This document shows, one piece after another, positions 12,618 through 23,689 of a stretch of DNA of 64,000 nucleotides. This stretch comes from Chloranthus sessilifolius (taxonomy: Eukaryota; Streptophyta; Magnoliopsida; Chloranthales; Chloranthaceae), in NCBI GenBank assembly GCA_021018995.1, contig CM037588.1, positions 141,109,725-141,173,724 on the forward strand, given 5' to 3'. How positions within the stretch are numbered: the stretch's first letter is position 1; every line of letters begins with the position of its first letter. The position numbers and the translations under genes are program-made. The notes beneath the pieces were generated by a model. It saw nothing but the letters and a program-made list of their open reading frames with translations, was not told the DNA's origin and made no database searches.

Positions 12618-12707
12618 TTGTATATCCTCAAGCGTCCTTATCAGCAGTCGATGATGATCAGGAGATTTCTTGATGAGTTATAGTATTGATATTTGGGCTG
12701 GGATCTT

Positions 12708-15364
12708 TTAGAGATGCCGCAGAAGGTCATATTCTTGCCCTGACTCGAGTGCAATTTCTTTACCCGTGTGAGGAGCCTTGGGTGTGGGTGGTTGGAGTAA
12801 TTGAGGTGTAGGGATTGGTGGAGGGATATTATGAGGTGGGGGAGGTAAGTTACCTTCTTTTTCTCTCATGTTCTCCTCTGGTGGTTGTGCATTCGTGGAC
12901 TCCTTATTTCGAGGAAAAGGCGAAGGTGGATAATTAGTTCTTAACTTAAGGATCAGACAAGTCGGTTGTTGACCGAGCCCGGTGTTTCTTGAAGTTGATG
13001 TATCTGTGAAGTGAGTGAAACTCGAGGACAGAGCGCGTGCTTGCACTGTGCCGCTCCAAGTGGGAGGTACTGTGTGTAATACTCTTTTAGAAAAGCTGAG
13101 ACCAGTGTCTCACACGGGTCAGGATGTCCTTCTTGTTCACTCTCTTCTATGTTTAGCAAACACTCAGTCTTTGTCTCGTCTTCTTGGCTTGGGGTCTTTT
13201 GGGTGACTCTGTCTACCCATGCGACGATTTTGGTTGCAATTTGAAGAACATGATCTTCATATTCAGGTTTTGTATCGGACGAGGGAAGCGGAAATGGTGT
13301 TGGTTCAGGATTTAGAGGGGTTGTAGGTTCTGGTGGGTGACTATGGAGGAATGGTCTTTGGGTCCTAAAGGAGTGGACTCGTATCTGAGTGAATTTTGGG
13401 TAAGGAGGTGGGCTCAGCGAGGCGATTCGGGTGATCAAACCCGAGGGGTGTGAGGATGGATGAGCTCCCACAGGGGTGACAAAAGTGTTGGAAGGTTGGA
13501 TGCGAGTGATTAAGGTGGAGGGCTAGAAAGAGGATTGACTAGGGAGATCTACGGTGGTGACCTGGGCCGGTGTTCCTTGGTCGTGGTTGGGCATGGGATT
13601 ATTAATGATTCCTAAGTTTTCTGGGGTTGACTATTATTAGGGTTAAGATTCCTGAGCGCTTTCCAATCAATTTGGTTCCAGTCATTCTTGTCATAATTAT
13701 ATCCCAGAGGACCCAACAGTCTTCTAGATTATGTCCCGCGTACCGATAGAATGCGCAGTATTTGCTATAATCTAGATTCATTGGTCAAGGTCGAGGTCTT
13801 TCCTATAGGAATTGAAGGAGATTCTGAGTGTTAAAAAGATGGAAGATGTTGGGAATTATATCAGATAAATGGAGATAATGTTCCCGTCTCGGCTGATAGG
13901 GACCTCTAGTTTGGTTGAAATTTTAATGTAGCTCTGCGTGTGGGCCAGCCGATTCTGTGTTGTATTCTAGTTTTGGCAAGTGTTGGGATATTGGATTTTA
14001 TTCTGGTATTGGCCCTGATTCTGGTTCTGGCCTTGATTCTGATTCGCATATCTTTGTTTATTCATGCCTTGATTTTGGTTTGCGTATCGTTGCTGATTTT
14101 GATTATGCCCAAAATTTTTCAGCTGGAAGTTTCCGTTCCTAGGGTTCTGTCTTTGATTGACAACGATGTTGACCTACTCGGTTTCTAAGGCTTTCTTGCT
14201 ATTTTTTGACTTTGATTGACTGGAAGAGCCCACTCTCGACGTGACTATGGATTGGGCGAGGTCTTCACCTATGATGTGCCGCTCTAGTCGGGATGCCCGA
14301 GAGTGGAGTGCAGTGAAATCGGGATAGTCACTTATGATAAGCGCGCTCTTTAATGGTTCTCTAGTGTTATCGATGATGATGTCAACCGAGTCTTTTTCTT
14401 TCATTGAAGTGTTGGTCCTAGCGGCAAGTTTCCTCCATTTGGAGATGAAGTCGGAGAACTCTTCATCGGGTCCTAGCTTTGTCACCATTAGGTCACTGAG
14501 ACTGACTATCTCTTGGATCAAGTGCTTGTATTGGTCGAGGAATTGACCGACTAAATTGTCAAATGTATTTATCTTATATAGCAAGAGTCTCACAAACCAA
14601 TCTAGAGCTTCTCCTTCTAATGAGCATTGGAAATAATGGATGAGAAGTCCTTAATTGTCGCATATAAGTCAACAATCGATTCAAAAGAGGGCCAAGTGAT
14701 GGTTTAGATTTCCCGTGCTGTTGTATTTGGTAAATTTTGACGGTTTGAATTCCGTAGGTAAGTTAAATTCGACATCCCGACAGAAATTTTCGAATTCGAA
14801 TGAGTGACCAGGGCGCTCCCTCTTGGCCATGTATTCATCGAGCATTTTGGGGAGATCTTCGATTTTGATGGTGTTATCTTTTGGAGCAACCCACGAGTAA
14901 ACCTTATTTAAAGAATCATCATTGAAGAATGTGTGAGAAGGTTGTCTCAATGGTGAGGCATGGGTTGACACTCTGCTCGGGGTAGGTGGCGACCTCTCTT
15001 ATCGTTCTTGTTCTTCTGAATATTGTCGTGCCCTAACAATTTCGTATACAGCAGCCAGTCTTCGAAGCAATTCCTCAGCGTCATCATCTCCTCTTTGTAT
15101 TCTCTGAATCCCGAGTTCTATAATTTGTTGAGCAGTGAGATTTTGTCCAATGTTACTATCTCTTCCATTGTAGTTATTACCGGTGTGCGGTGTAGAAGAG
15201 GGATTTTCTTGATCGCTAGCCATGTTAATCTCAGGTTGTCGTAGGCTGAAATCGGAAGGTGAGTCTTCCTCGTATATGGGGCTGTCGTGATATCCCCATA
15301 ATGACGGGTCTCCTAGACTCAATCTTCGTATACCGGACATCTCGAGTCTTTGGCGAAGACTCAT
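12708..15364 (-). pseudogene. Gag of the Tat element
   Basis: The start at 15364 opens MSLRQRLEMSGIRRLS. The capsid core follows in pieces: PTEFKPSKFTKYNSTGN (14681-14971) and a 14174-14593 segment with LVGQFLDQYKHLIQEI and SDFISKWRKLA. A degenerate zinc-knuckle-like CAFYRYAGHNLEDC is coded near 13725-13770. A proline-rich tail follows at 12708-13471 (PPPPHNIPPPIPTP), typical of Tat Gag C-termini. At least four frame breaks. Confidence 0.8.
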
Positions 15365-15456
15365 ATATTAAAGGAAATTTGAAATAATGCGATGGAAAGA
15401 AAAAGAAAAAGAAATAAAAAGCTAACTATCTAAACAAGGGTTAGTTTGGCAAAAGT

Positions 15457-15474
15457 GTTCCATCGCTATCGCCA
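15457..15474 (-). promoter_or_regulatory. Putative primer-binding site of the Tat element
   Basis: TGGCGATAGCGATGGAAC on the minus strand lies three bases inside the presumed LTR end (...CACCAACA at 15478) and about 90 bp before the Gag start. Position and the TGG opening fit a PBS. I do not recognise the matching tRNA with confidence. Confidence 0.6.
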
Positions 15475-15769
15475 GTCTGTTGGTGCATGCTTTTTTTGGT
15501 TTCCTTTCGTTCCCCGTGAATCAGTGGCTCAATTTTGTCCTGAGTGGACTCTGGCAATGCGGTGTTTTGAATATTAAAAATAAAAGGAGATTTCTAGGAA
15601 GGTTTCTAGTTTGTTGCGATCGCCAGCTGCAGATATTTAACGATGCTGCAACACATCAGTGATCACACTTTGGAGCGGGTTTGGGTTACTTCTTTACTGA
15701 ATCATCAGCCTGCCAACGTCAACAACACTGGCTCTTCTTGAAGTTTAGATAGTTTAGTTTTCATATTTA

Positions 15770-16520
15770 TTGTTGTAATTCTAATTGGCTTTAGTTTCCT
15801 AGTTCTATTATGAGTCTAACTATGTGAGCCTATTGTGGTGAATTAATCTAATATTTTAGTGTCCTAATCCTAGTGTGAGTCTACTTGATTTAAATATTCT
15901 AATATTATTGGCAGTCTAACTAGCTTGGAGTCTAATTATTTTTGAGCATCCTGCCTTTATTAGAATTCTATTGTGATTAAGTGTCTTAATGCTATTAGAT
16001 TCTAAACGGTCTCCTAATGCTATTAGAAGTCCAATTGATTTTAGTATTTTAATCTTATTAAAAATTTAATTAATTTAAATGTCCTAATTTTATTAAAAGT
16101 CTAATTAATTTAAATATTCTAAACTTATTAGAAATCTAATTAATTAAGTTTTCTAGTCCTACTAGGAGTCTAATTAATTAGTCTCCTAATCATACTAGGA
16201 ATGCAAATATGCTAACTCTAGTGAAACTCTAGTTGAAATAAGTATACTAATTGTACTGAAATTCTAAGTAAAGCGATTGTACTAATTTCACTGAAATTCT
16301 AATTAGAGTAAGTAACCTAATTTTACTGAAATTCTAATTTAAGCAAATATACTGATTGTACTGAAATTCTATTTAAAGTAAATGAACTAATTTTACTAAA
16401 ATTCTAATTAAAGTAAATGAATTGATTTACTAAAATTCTAATTCAAGCAAGTAAACTAATTTGACTGAAACTCTAATTAAGGTAAATGAACTAATTCTAC
16501 TAAAAATCGAAGAAAAGGGG
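15770..16520. repeat. Degenerate AT-rich tandem repeats, about 34-35 bp
   Basis: Units of the form ACTAATTTTACTGAAATTC plus TAATTAAAGTAAATG repeat about ten times between 16180 and 16520. The left part (15780-16180) holds an older, more diverged series around TCTAATTAATTT and CTATTAGAAGTC. No coding frame. Confidence 0.8.
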
Positions 16521-17744
16521 TTTTGGGCCTGCTATGCTAAGGAGGATCAGCCTCGTTCCCGAGTACTCTCTGTAAGCTCTCTTGGGCAAATTGAGTGGTT
16601 GAGATTAAAGCAAATTGAATTTTGAATTATAAGATAGTATTTTTTTGGGATTTTTAAAGTCGATAATTTTGGGTTATAATTATGAATTAAATTTTGAAAT
16701 TAGAAATTAAGAACTGAACTATGAATTGGGATTCTAAAAATCTTAAATTGAGAAATTAAAACTAAGATTTAAATTCTAAGGACTGAATTCGGGACCAAAA
16801 TTAAAAAATCAGACCGTATGATTAAGGACTGGTTCTAGAAACCAAGAACTAGAATCAGAGATTAATAATAGGACTGGAGATTGAGATTTCGGAACGAAAT
16901 TGAGGTTTAAGGTCGGGGATTAAGCCATTTGATTAAGGACTGGTTCTAGAAACTGAGAACTAGAACCAGATGTTAAAAATTACGATCTAAAAAAAAAGGG
17001 TGCTACGGTCTAAGACTGAAAATTCAATATTAATAGTTGAAACTAAGAACAACCTAAATCTAAGAATTTAAAACTAGAGTTGAAAACTAAAAGCTAAATT
17101 TTACCTAAAGCCGGGGCTGTAGAGAGGAATCTCAAAATTCGAAGCTTGGATGCGGGGGACTTGAAACTCGAATCACGAAGTTGTTGTTGTGTTTCTCTCT
17201 GTGTTTGCTCTGTGTGTGTGTGTCTCTCTCCCTGTGGCTGAAAAAAAAAAAGTCATTCATAGGTTTTTTCCAATTACGCGCCCTATTTCAGACATTTAAC
17301 TGAATTGCGCACCGGTTAATCGGCGCTTATTCGCTTTGAGTCAGTCATCGACTCAGTGAGCGATCGGCTAACTAGCTCAGCCGAGTTCCCTAGTTCTAAT
17401 CACATTAGGACTAATTATGCGCTTGGTTTGGAGTGTGCAATCCGATTAAGTACTTCATTCTAAGCGCTTAATCGTGAAATCTTGGTGGTTAAGAACTGTG
17501 AGACTAGGTTGGGCGTAGGCCAATTGCGCACCTATGATGGAACGCTCAATCCGATCATGTGTGCCATGTGAAGCGCGTAATCGAGTCTCGAGGTGGTCTA
17601 AAGAAAGGAAGTTTGGTCTGAAAAGGGATCGATTGCACATTTGTAGGTTTGCGTGCAATTGAATTACGCACGTGGTTTTAGGCGCATAATTCGGTGTTGT
17701 CCGAGTTCGGGTCGGGTCTGAAATGCCAAACTATTTTTTCAGTC

Positions 17745-18250
17745 TGCATTTCAACGATATACTATTATTTCAGTATATAGTCTCCCTACATTAGAATCTG
17801 AGCCATAGAGCTATTATTTCAGCTTGTGTTCAGCCATAGAGCTATTGTTTCAGCCTGTGTTCAGCCATGTACTGTTATTTCAGTGCATGGTTCCCACGTT
17901 AGGGTTTAAATGGTCTGAGCCACAGAGCTATTATTTCAGCCTGTGTTCAGCCATATACAATTGTTTCAGTATATGATCCCTATATTAGGGTTAAAGGGGT
18001 TTGAGCCACAGAGCTATTGTTTCACTCTGTGTTTACCCATATACTATTATTACAGTATATGGTCTCCATATTAGGGTTAAAGGATCTGAGCCACAGAGCT
18101 ATTATTTCAGCCTGTGTTCAATTATATACTATTGTTTCAATATATGGTCCCTATATTAGGGTTAAGGGATCTGAGCCACAGAGCTTTTGTTTTAACATGT
18201 GTTCAGCCATGTACTATTGTTTCAGTGCATGGTTCCCATATTAGGGTGGT
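17745..18250. repeat. Minisatellite, about 85-bp unit with hairpin
   Basis: GAGCCACAGAGCT recurs at 17917, 18003, 18088 and 18173 (spacings 86, 85, 85), with partial units from about 17745. Each unit holds CCATATAC and GTATATGG flanking a short ATTGTTTCA-type spacer, so each can fold as a hairpin. Small plus-strand frames across it are repeat artefacts. Confidence 0.93.
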
Positions 18251-19420
18251 GAAACTTTTAGAGAAGGAAGTCCTTTCCGAAAAGCCACTAGCAAGGTTAA
18301 AGGTTGATCGAATGATTTTATATGTTCCAAGAGGGCAAATGGGGGTGTCTATACCGGCCCGTTCTGTAACTCGGCTTGGTCGATAATCAGACTCGAGTTA
18401 TGACCTGATCCAGTCCATGGTCCTATCCAGTCTATTACTCAACCCAACCCATGAGCCATGACCCGATCCGCCCCATGGTCCGGTCCAGTCTATTACTCAA
18501 CCCAGCCCATGATTCATGATCCGATTTAGCTCATTTAGACACGATCTGTTTGCCCTTAAGGCCCCATTTTGACCCATATTATTTCTTAGTCTTTTTTTGC
18601 CATTTCTAGGCTATATACAGGTCCAATTTTGGGACATTATATATGAATTTTAACTTTCTCAAATATTTCAAATATGTTTTTGGATAGAAGTCCTTTGTTG
18701 TAACGTTTTCATGACCTGATGTCCTTTTGACACTTTTTTAATCGTATAATTATTTTATATTTGAGTGCTTTTAATTAAAGTTGTAATTAAATTTAAATTC
18801 ATGATTTATTTGTATTTATTTGCTTAATGATAAATGTCTTATGACCACTCATAAAGTTTTATCATTCATGAAATATTCACTTGAGGTTTTGATCTATATG
18901 TTTAATTCACTTAAAGTTATGTACTATCTTTTCATGTTAAATTTCAAATTATTTTGATGTTAAATAATTCAACTTAAAGTTAAATATGTGAACATATTAA
19001 AGTTGAATTGGACTCTATTCCTTATATTTTTAATCTAAACATGTATAAATTTAACAATGGATCCCTAATTCTAAGAACTGAAATACCACATTTATGGATC
19101 ATAGGGGTTGGTTCTTTCCTAGTGTGTGCGAATAGAATAGTCTTATATGAGATGGTTAAATAGGATAACCCTATTTGCTCAAAGGTATAAGAAGTGTTCG
19201 ATTCAATTCAAACTATAGAGGCTAGGTCTATGGCGTATTTTATGTGGTTAGAAGTAAAGGCAAGTCATGGTGTGTGCTCAAAGGTGAGTCGTAACATTGC
19301 CAAGTGCTTTCCTTGAAGATGGCATGTGCATATAGTGCCACTTCATACGTTTGAACCAAAACCCATAATTTAAGCGAAAGCGATTAAATCTAAAGAATTG
19401 ATTAAGTTTCATTTTTATGT
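18251..19420. other. Non-coding, diverged TE sequence
   Basis: Near 18400-18540 a stretch of about 60 bp (CAGTCTATTACTCAACCCA...) is present twice. The rest is AT-rich with no frame. The part from about 19080 may be the leader of the copia element that begins to code near 19430. No LTR boundary could be set. Confidence 0.4.
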
Positions 19421-19429
19421 TAACTTTCA

Positions 19430-19777
19430 AAAGGTGACCCTAAATTAAAATTTTTGCAGCGATAGATCTCTTGTCAATTACCAAACACATAGCAGGAGTT
19501 GAGGCGCTTTATGGGCCCAATTTCAATACTTAAAAAATGACTTTCGACATTTGTTTTGGAATTTTAGACACGTCTTTTATATTTATCACACCTTAACCTG
19601 CGAGGGTTACCCAGGATTTTCCTACAAAGGATAAGAAATTTTCAAAGAAATGGAATAAGGTTAACTTGTTAGCAGTATTGATGATCAGGGACAGTATTAA
19701 TGCTTCATACAGGGATGACATACCTGCTATAGAGACCGCTTTTGAATTAATAGCTCTCATTAAGAAATAATATATTG
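19430..19777 (+). pseudogene. Copia Gag, N-terminal part
   Basis: Broken frames read ITKHIAGVEALYGPNFNT and then KKWNKVNLLAVLMIRDSINA and AIETAFELIALIKK, matching the start of plant copia Gag (UBN2 type), where a tryptophan-rich segment precedes a helical capsid core. At least one frameshift and two stops. The domain is cut at 19782 by the next insertion and resumes at 47742. Confidence 0.72.
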
Positions 19778-19782
19778 GCAGT

Positions 19783-20537
19783 TGATCGTTTTAAAATAGT
19801 ACCCTTGCAAGTGCACAAGTTCAATGAATAAGGGTGAGTACAAATATGTCGAACCCACATGGAAGCGTGAAATTTAATTAATTTCTAAAAGTGTAAAAAG
19901 AACCTATGAAAGTAATCATTTTAGCATGCAAATGTTTATTCTAAAAAACCGATGCTATGATAATTCCACTGCTGTTTATTCCAATTAATCCACTGATTCG
20001 ATCCTTAGACTAATCTTTCATCTATGCCTAGAGTGTCGTGTGTGCATGTGTCAATGCTTAAATTGTTCTATCGTCGGATTAATCCACATCGGGAATCATC
20101 GGATCCCAAGTCCAAGTCTCGACTCAATCCTCACCTTAGGTATACACTCAAAACAGAATCGCTCCGATGAATGATTTACTTTTTCACCCTCATGTGAGAT
20201 AGAGTTACAATACGAATTAAAAGATCTCACATGATATAAGAAAGATGGTGCATCAAAGAATTAAAAAAAAAAAAAAATTTCATAAGGAATAATGTTTGTA
20301 TCCTAAGTATGTTATACCAAGTACCATAGTTGTTGCATCATCACTCTCCACAAGACATTTATCAACCGTATACAAACCTTGAGTGCAACCTTTGATTTGC
20401 TTTGGTATATTGAGAAAGAAGGATAGGGAGGAGTGGATACATGTGTGGATAAATCTGGGCTAATAGTTGCTCTAGCAGTAATGTTAGAGATGGACTAATT
20501 TTGGAGTCCGACTGATTGAAGCTTGTTGATTAGATCC
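19783..20537 (-). repeat. Left LTR fragment of the outer insertion
   Basis: The first 130 bp (19783-19915) match 45911-46040 closely, including TGATCGTTTTAAAATAGTACCC-type opening and GTCGAACCCACA. Beyond that the two LTRs are not alignable by eye. The last part, from somewhere after 20240, probably belongs to the beginning of the Tekay-like LTR that resumes at 43071. No coding frame. Confidence 0.55.
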
Positions 20538-20917
20538 TGTAGACACCCAAATTTGGCCCAAGGCCCGATCGAAATACCTTTCGAGAGAGGTGCAATTCTG
20601 AGCTTTTGATGGTATGAATGGAACCCTTAGAGATCACTCCAAACCCTTAGGAATTACCCTATATCCCTTAGGAACCTATCCCAAACCTTTAGAAACCGAT
20701 CCCAACCCTTAGAACACATCCCGAACCTTAAACCTAACCTTCCCAGGCAATGGATGAAGAGTGGTGCACCAAGACTAGATGATGTCTTTTATTGATATCA
20801 AATCATATACCATTGGAAAGAGGACTTCTCCAGCTTTCTAACGAGCCAAGAATCACCCCAATCGGAGTTGTACATCAAAAGCTATGGCCATTTGAAACAT
20901 TTTCCCCCTGGATTTGC

Positions 20918-21090
20918 CTGGCGCAACTAATAGTTGCGCCAGGTATTTTTCCCCCAGAAATGGCCTGGCGCAACTATTAGTTGCGCTAGGAATAAGTGGG
21001 TCCCCCAGCCCCTCGCGAGGCTAACTTCCAGGGAACTGTGCAGCACTGTTTTACTGTACATTTGCCTGGCGCAACTAATAGTTGCGCCAG
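20918..21090. repeat. Palindrome array A in U3 (3 copies)
   Basis: CTGGCGCAACTA, one central base, then its reverse complement, at 20918-20942, 20965-20989 (one mismatch) and 21066-21090. The first two are 47 bp apart. In the first and third, one more base on each side also pairs. All lie 280-460 bp upstream of the TATA box. Confidence 0.97.
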
Positions 21091-21372
21091 GCATATGAAC
21101 AGTAACTGTTCAGTTTTGCCCCAAAATTCGTGATTGGGGTTTGACTTGTTGACCACCTCGACCTTTGGGGTGTGTTTTGATAGTCCTGTTGCACCCATTC
21201 CTTACCTATTGGCAACCCCTTTAGTGGCTTAAGGCCTCTCCCCATCATCCACCATTGGAGGACCTTTCCACACCTTTCAAAGCCCCAAAAACCCTAGGAA
21301 TCCTTAGATGCAAGATTACCTAATTGATAAACCCAATTAGCATCTAAGTGGCCCCCTAACCCACCCATTTCC

Positions 21373-21380
21373 TATAAATA
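21373..21380 (+). promoter_or_regulatory. TATA box of the 5' LTR
   Basis: TATAAATA in a C-rich context (CCTATAAATAGAGCCCC). It is conserved in the 3' LTR at 42341-42348. Transcription should start about 30 bp downstream, near 21405, which would make everything to its left U3. Confidence 0.8.
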
Positions 21381-22105
21381 GAGCCCCCCACCCCTTGGTT
21401 TAAAGGTTGAGAATTTTGCTTAAGAGAGAAAGAGCTTCAAAGTGAGAAGTTCTTCCTCCCTTTGCTGCACTATTTTCACCTAAAATTCCAGACTTCTAAA
21501 ACCCCTTCCAAGCTTGTTCTTATATAAAAAACCCATAGCCTAGGTGTGTGTGATCCCCTAGCCTCCCTTCTCCTTCCCTTAGCTTCAAGCCTTAGTGGTT
21601 AGAACCCATTTCTCTACCATTCAAGCCTTCAAAAGCTCATCAAAGCCAGCCAAGCAAGGCTCCTCTACGGTGCTACAAGGGCCCGAGGGCTCCGGCTCTC
21701 CCCTTTCTTCTCCTATCTCTTTCTAGCTCCTTCCATCCTCTCATTTGTGCCGTTACGCCGCCAAATTTTCGGTAGGAACGGAGGGGCACAAATAGCTTTG
21801 GAGGTCCATTTGGGCAAGAGAGAACCATTTCCTTTTCTTTTACATCATTTTATTTTTGGCCATTAGTAGAGACCGCATTAAGCGGGTTGATCGGGTGCTT
21901 AACTCCTTCCCGATCGATAACCGAAGCCCCTACCCAAGAGCCTTTGGTGTGGACCGGATTCAGAGTCATATTTTTAGCACTTCGGTGCTCATAAAAATGA
22001 ACTAGGTATCCCGGGACACAGAAAGCTCTGGGTGGCGACTCTATATTTTTCGTCAGAGAGCGCATCGTCGCGACAGGACCGTCATGGATCCCACGGTTGT
22101 ACAGA

Positions 22106-22123
22106 TGGTGACTCTGCTGGGGA
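22106..22123 (+). promoter_or_regulatory. Primer-binding site of the giant element
   Basis: TGGTGACTCTGCTGGGGA starts two bases after the LTR end. The form resembles PBSs of Ogre/Tat elements, for which tRNA-Arg has been reported as primer; the exact tRNA is inferred. Confidence 0.85.
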
Positions 22124-22239
22124 GTAGCTAGTAGAGCTTCCCCTTGAACTAGGCCTTTTTCTTTTTTATTTTTCTAACATTTTATTGCTGTTTTTTTATT
22201 ATTTTTGCTGTTTTTTTTGTCACTCACCCCTCCGATTAC

Positions 22240-22530
22240 GTCATTTTACTCACCCCTACAATTCCGCTTTAAATTTCTGCAATCTTTGCCTAGTCACTTG
22301 ACTGGCACCTTTTTTTACTCACCCCTACGATTCCGCTTTAAATTTCTGCAATCTTTGCCTAGTCACTTGACTGGCACCTTTTTTTACTCACCCCTACGTT
22401 TCCGCTTTAAAATTTCAGCAACTTTTTGCCTAGTCGCTTGACTGGCACTTTTTAAATTTCAGCAACTTTTTGCCTAGTCACTTGACTGACACTTTTTAAA
22501 TTTCAGTACTTTATATTTCCCGCCTAGTCG
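22240..22530. repeat. Leader tandem repeats, 69-bp then 44-bp units
   Basis: ATTCCGCTTTAAA recurs at 22261, 22330 and about 22399 (period 69). Then AATTTCAGCA recurs at 22411, 22455 and 22499 (period 44), the shorter unit being a derivative. Every unit carries a GCCTAGTCRCTTGACT word. Located between PBS and gag. No coding frame. Confidence 0.9.
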
Positions 22531-23025
22531 CTTGACTAACCCTGTTATTTTATTTATCATATCCTAACAGTGGACGCCGGCCCATAGTGGTGGCACTGGA
22601 TAATCACCCCCGGTCTTTGAACTAAAGAAAACTTTCAAAAAAAAGAGAAAAGTTTTGAAAAATTAAAATTGAACCAAGTTAGGGAGCTTAATAAATCTGT
22701 TTTGCGGGATAGATTTTTCAAAAGGGTTGGTTTAGGCACACATACAAACACCCGGGTCTTAGTATGGCGGCAGCCCCTAGTGGTGATGATCCAGAAAAGT
22801 CCCAGCCCACCTAGTATTTGAGAAGGCGCATACTGGGAAGTATATCTGGGTTCCCATTCCTACAAAGCTTAAAACCCTTGGGGAGCGCTAGAATGAAGTT
22901 ATACGGACTCAATCCTTTAGGCGTGGTGAGGAGAATTGATCATTAAGAAGCCTAGCCTCCACAAAAAATTAAAAAGAGACTCATTTCGGGCATCGGGCTG
23001 CTCGTTTCCGAGAGGCAGTATTTAT

Positions 23026-23193
23026 CTGGCGCATGTATTAGTTGCGCCAGTGTAAAAACACTGGAATTTATAACTGGCGCAACTAATAGTTGCGCCAGCT
23101 TTAAACTCCCATATTTTACCTTGGCGCAACTAATAGTTGCGCCAGTGTAAAATTTGTCCCTTGCAACCTTGGCGCATGTATTAGTTGCGCCAG
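23026..23193. repeat. Palindrome array B before gag (4 copies)
   Basis: Copies at 23026-23050, 23074-23098, 23121-23145 and 23169-23193, spaced 48, 47 and 48 bp. The second is a perfect palindrome. The first and fourth share a CATGTA variant in the left arm, suggesting that a two-unit block was duplicated. The array lies about 500 bp upstream of the gag start, in the transcribed leader. Confidence 0.97.
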
Positions 23194-23689
23194 GTGTGTT
23201 CAGCAACACCCTAGCCCGAATCTGTGGCCTTTTCACCTCCCGAGTTTCCCGATTAGTGTGCTCAGTACCTTCTTTGGGCCCCGCCACCTCCGACACCCAA
23301 TACGCTCCCTCCAGTCAAAAGAGGATAACTTCTTTTGGCTCATTCCGGGGGATCGGGTTGTTTGCCTCATTTTTCGTACCTTCAATAGATCGGAGGTTAT
23401 CCTTCGATTCTTCCGAAGTGCATCGGAATCGTCGCCGTGGGTCTTGAATTAAGGTACGAAGGCCACCCGAAAAGGGAATTCCAAGGCCTCGGAACCTCTA
23501 TTTTTCAAAAAATCTTCATAAAATTCAAAAAATATAAAAAAAATAATAAACAATTTAAAACCCAAAAAATAGATAGTTTGTGGTGCCGGCACAACGACAT
23601 CATCTTGTCCTCCGTCATCCCATAGGGGAAGAAGGAGAAAGATATTTGGGCCTTACCCAAGGCACCCATACCCGACCCGATACCGAGAC

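Larger units (their letters stand above)
7691..18400 (-). mobile_element. Decayed Tat-lineage gypsy element (5' half)
   Basis: On the minus strand from the right the order is LTR (left edge 15478), PBS, gag, protease, RT, RNase H, archaeal-type RNase H and the start of integrase. The second RNase H is the hallmark of the Tat lineage (Ogre, Retand and relatives). The integrase is cut at 7691 by element 1. The remainder lies outside the window, but a sibling fragment of the same family is at 61270-62306. The right limit of the LTR is not resolved; 18400 is approximate. Confidence 0.8.
15478..18400 (-). repeat. 5' LTR region of the Tat element (right end unresolved)
   Basis: The inner end is taken as the CACCAACA terminus at 15478. 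To the right there is no credible coding sequence, only A/T-rich degenerate tandem repeats (15770-16520), an A/G-rich stretch (16600-17100), a TG microsatellite (17200-17230), a zone of GCGC/AATTA words (17270-17700) and an 85-bp minisatellite (17745-18250). I could not find a TG...CA partner or TSD for the outer end. Confidence 0.4.
20538..22103 (+). repeat. 5' LTR of the giant element
   Basis: TGTAGACACC to TTGTACA, 1566 bp. It has three copies of the 25-bp palindrome at 20918-21090, a TATA box at 21373 and a C-rich region after it. It lacks about 17 bp present in the 3' LTR near 41878. It keeps the third palindrome, which the 3' LTR has lost. Confidence 0.95.

Noticed and set aside
13940..14188. 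Hydrophobic plus-strand ORF (LVLALILVLALILI)
   Set aside because: Antisense of a Gln/Asn-rich gag segment with short repeats; composition artefact.
18017..18386. Plus-strand ORFs of 75 and 90 codons
   Set aside because: They fall in the 85-bp minisatellite and repeat with it; no domain.
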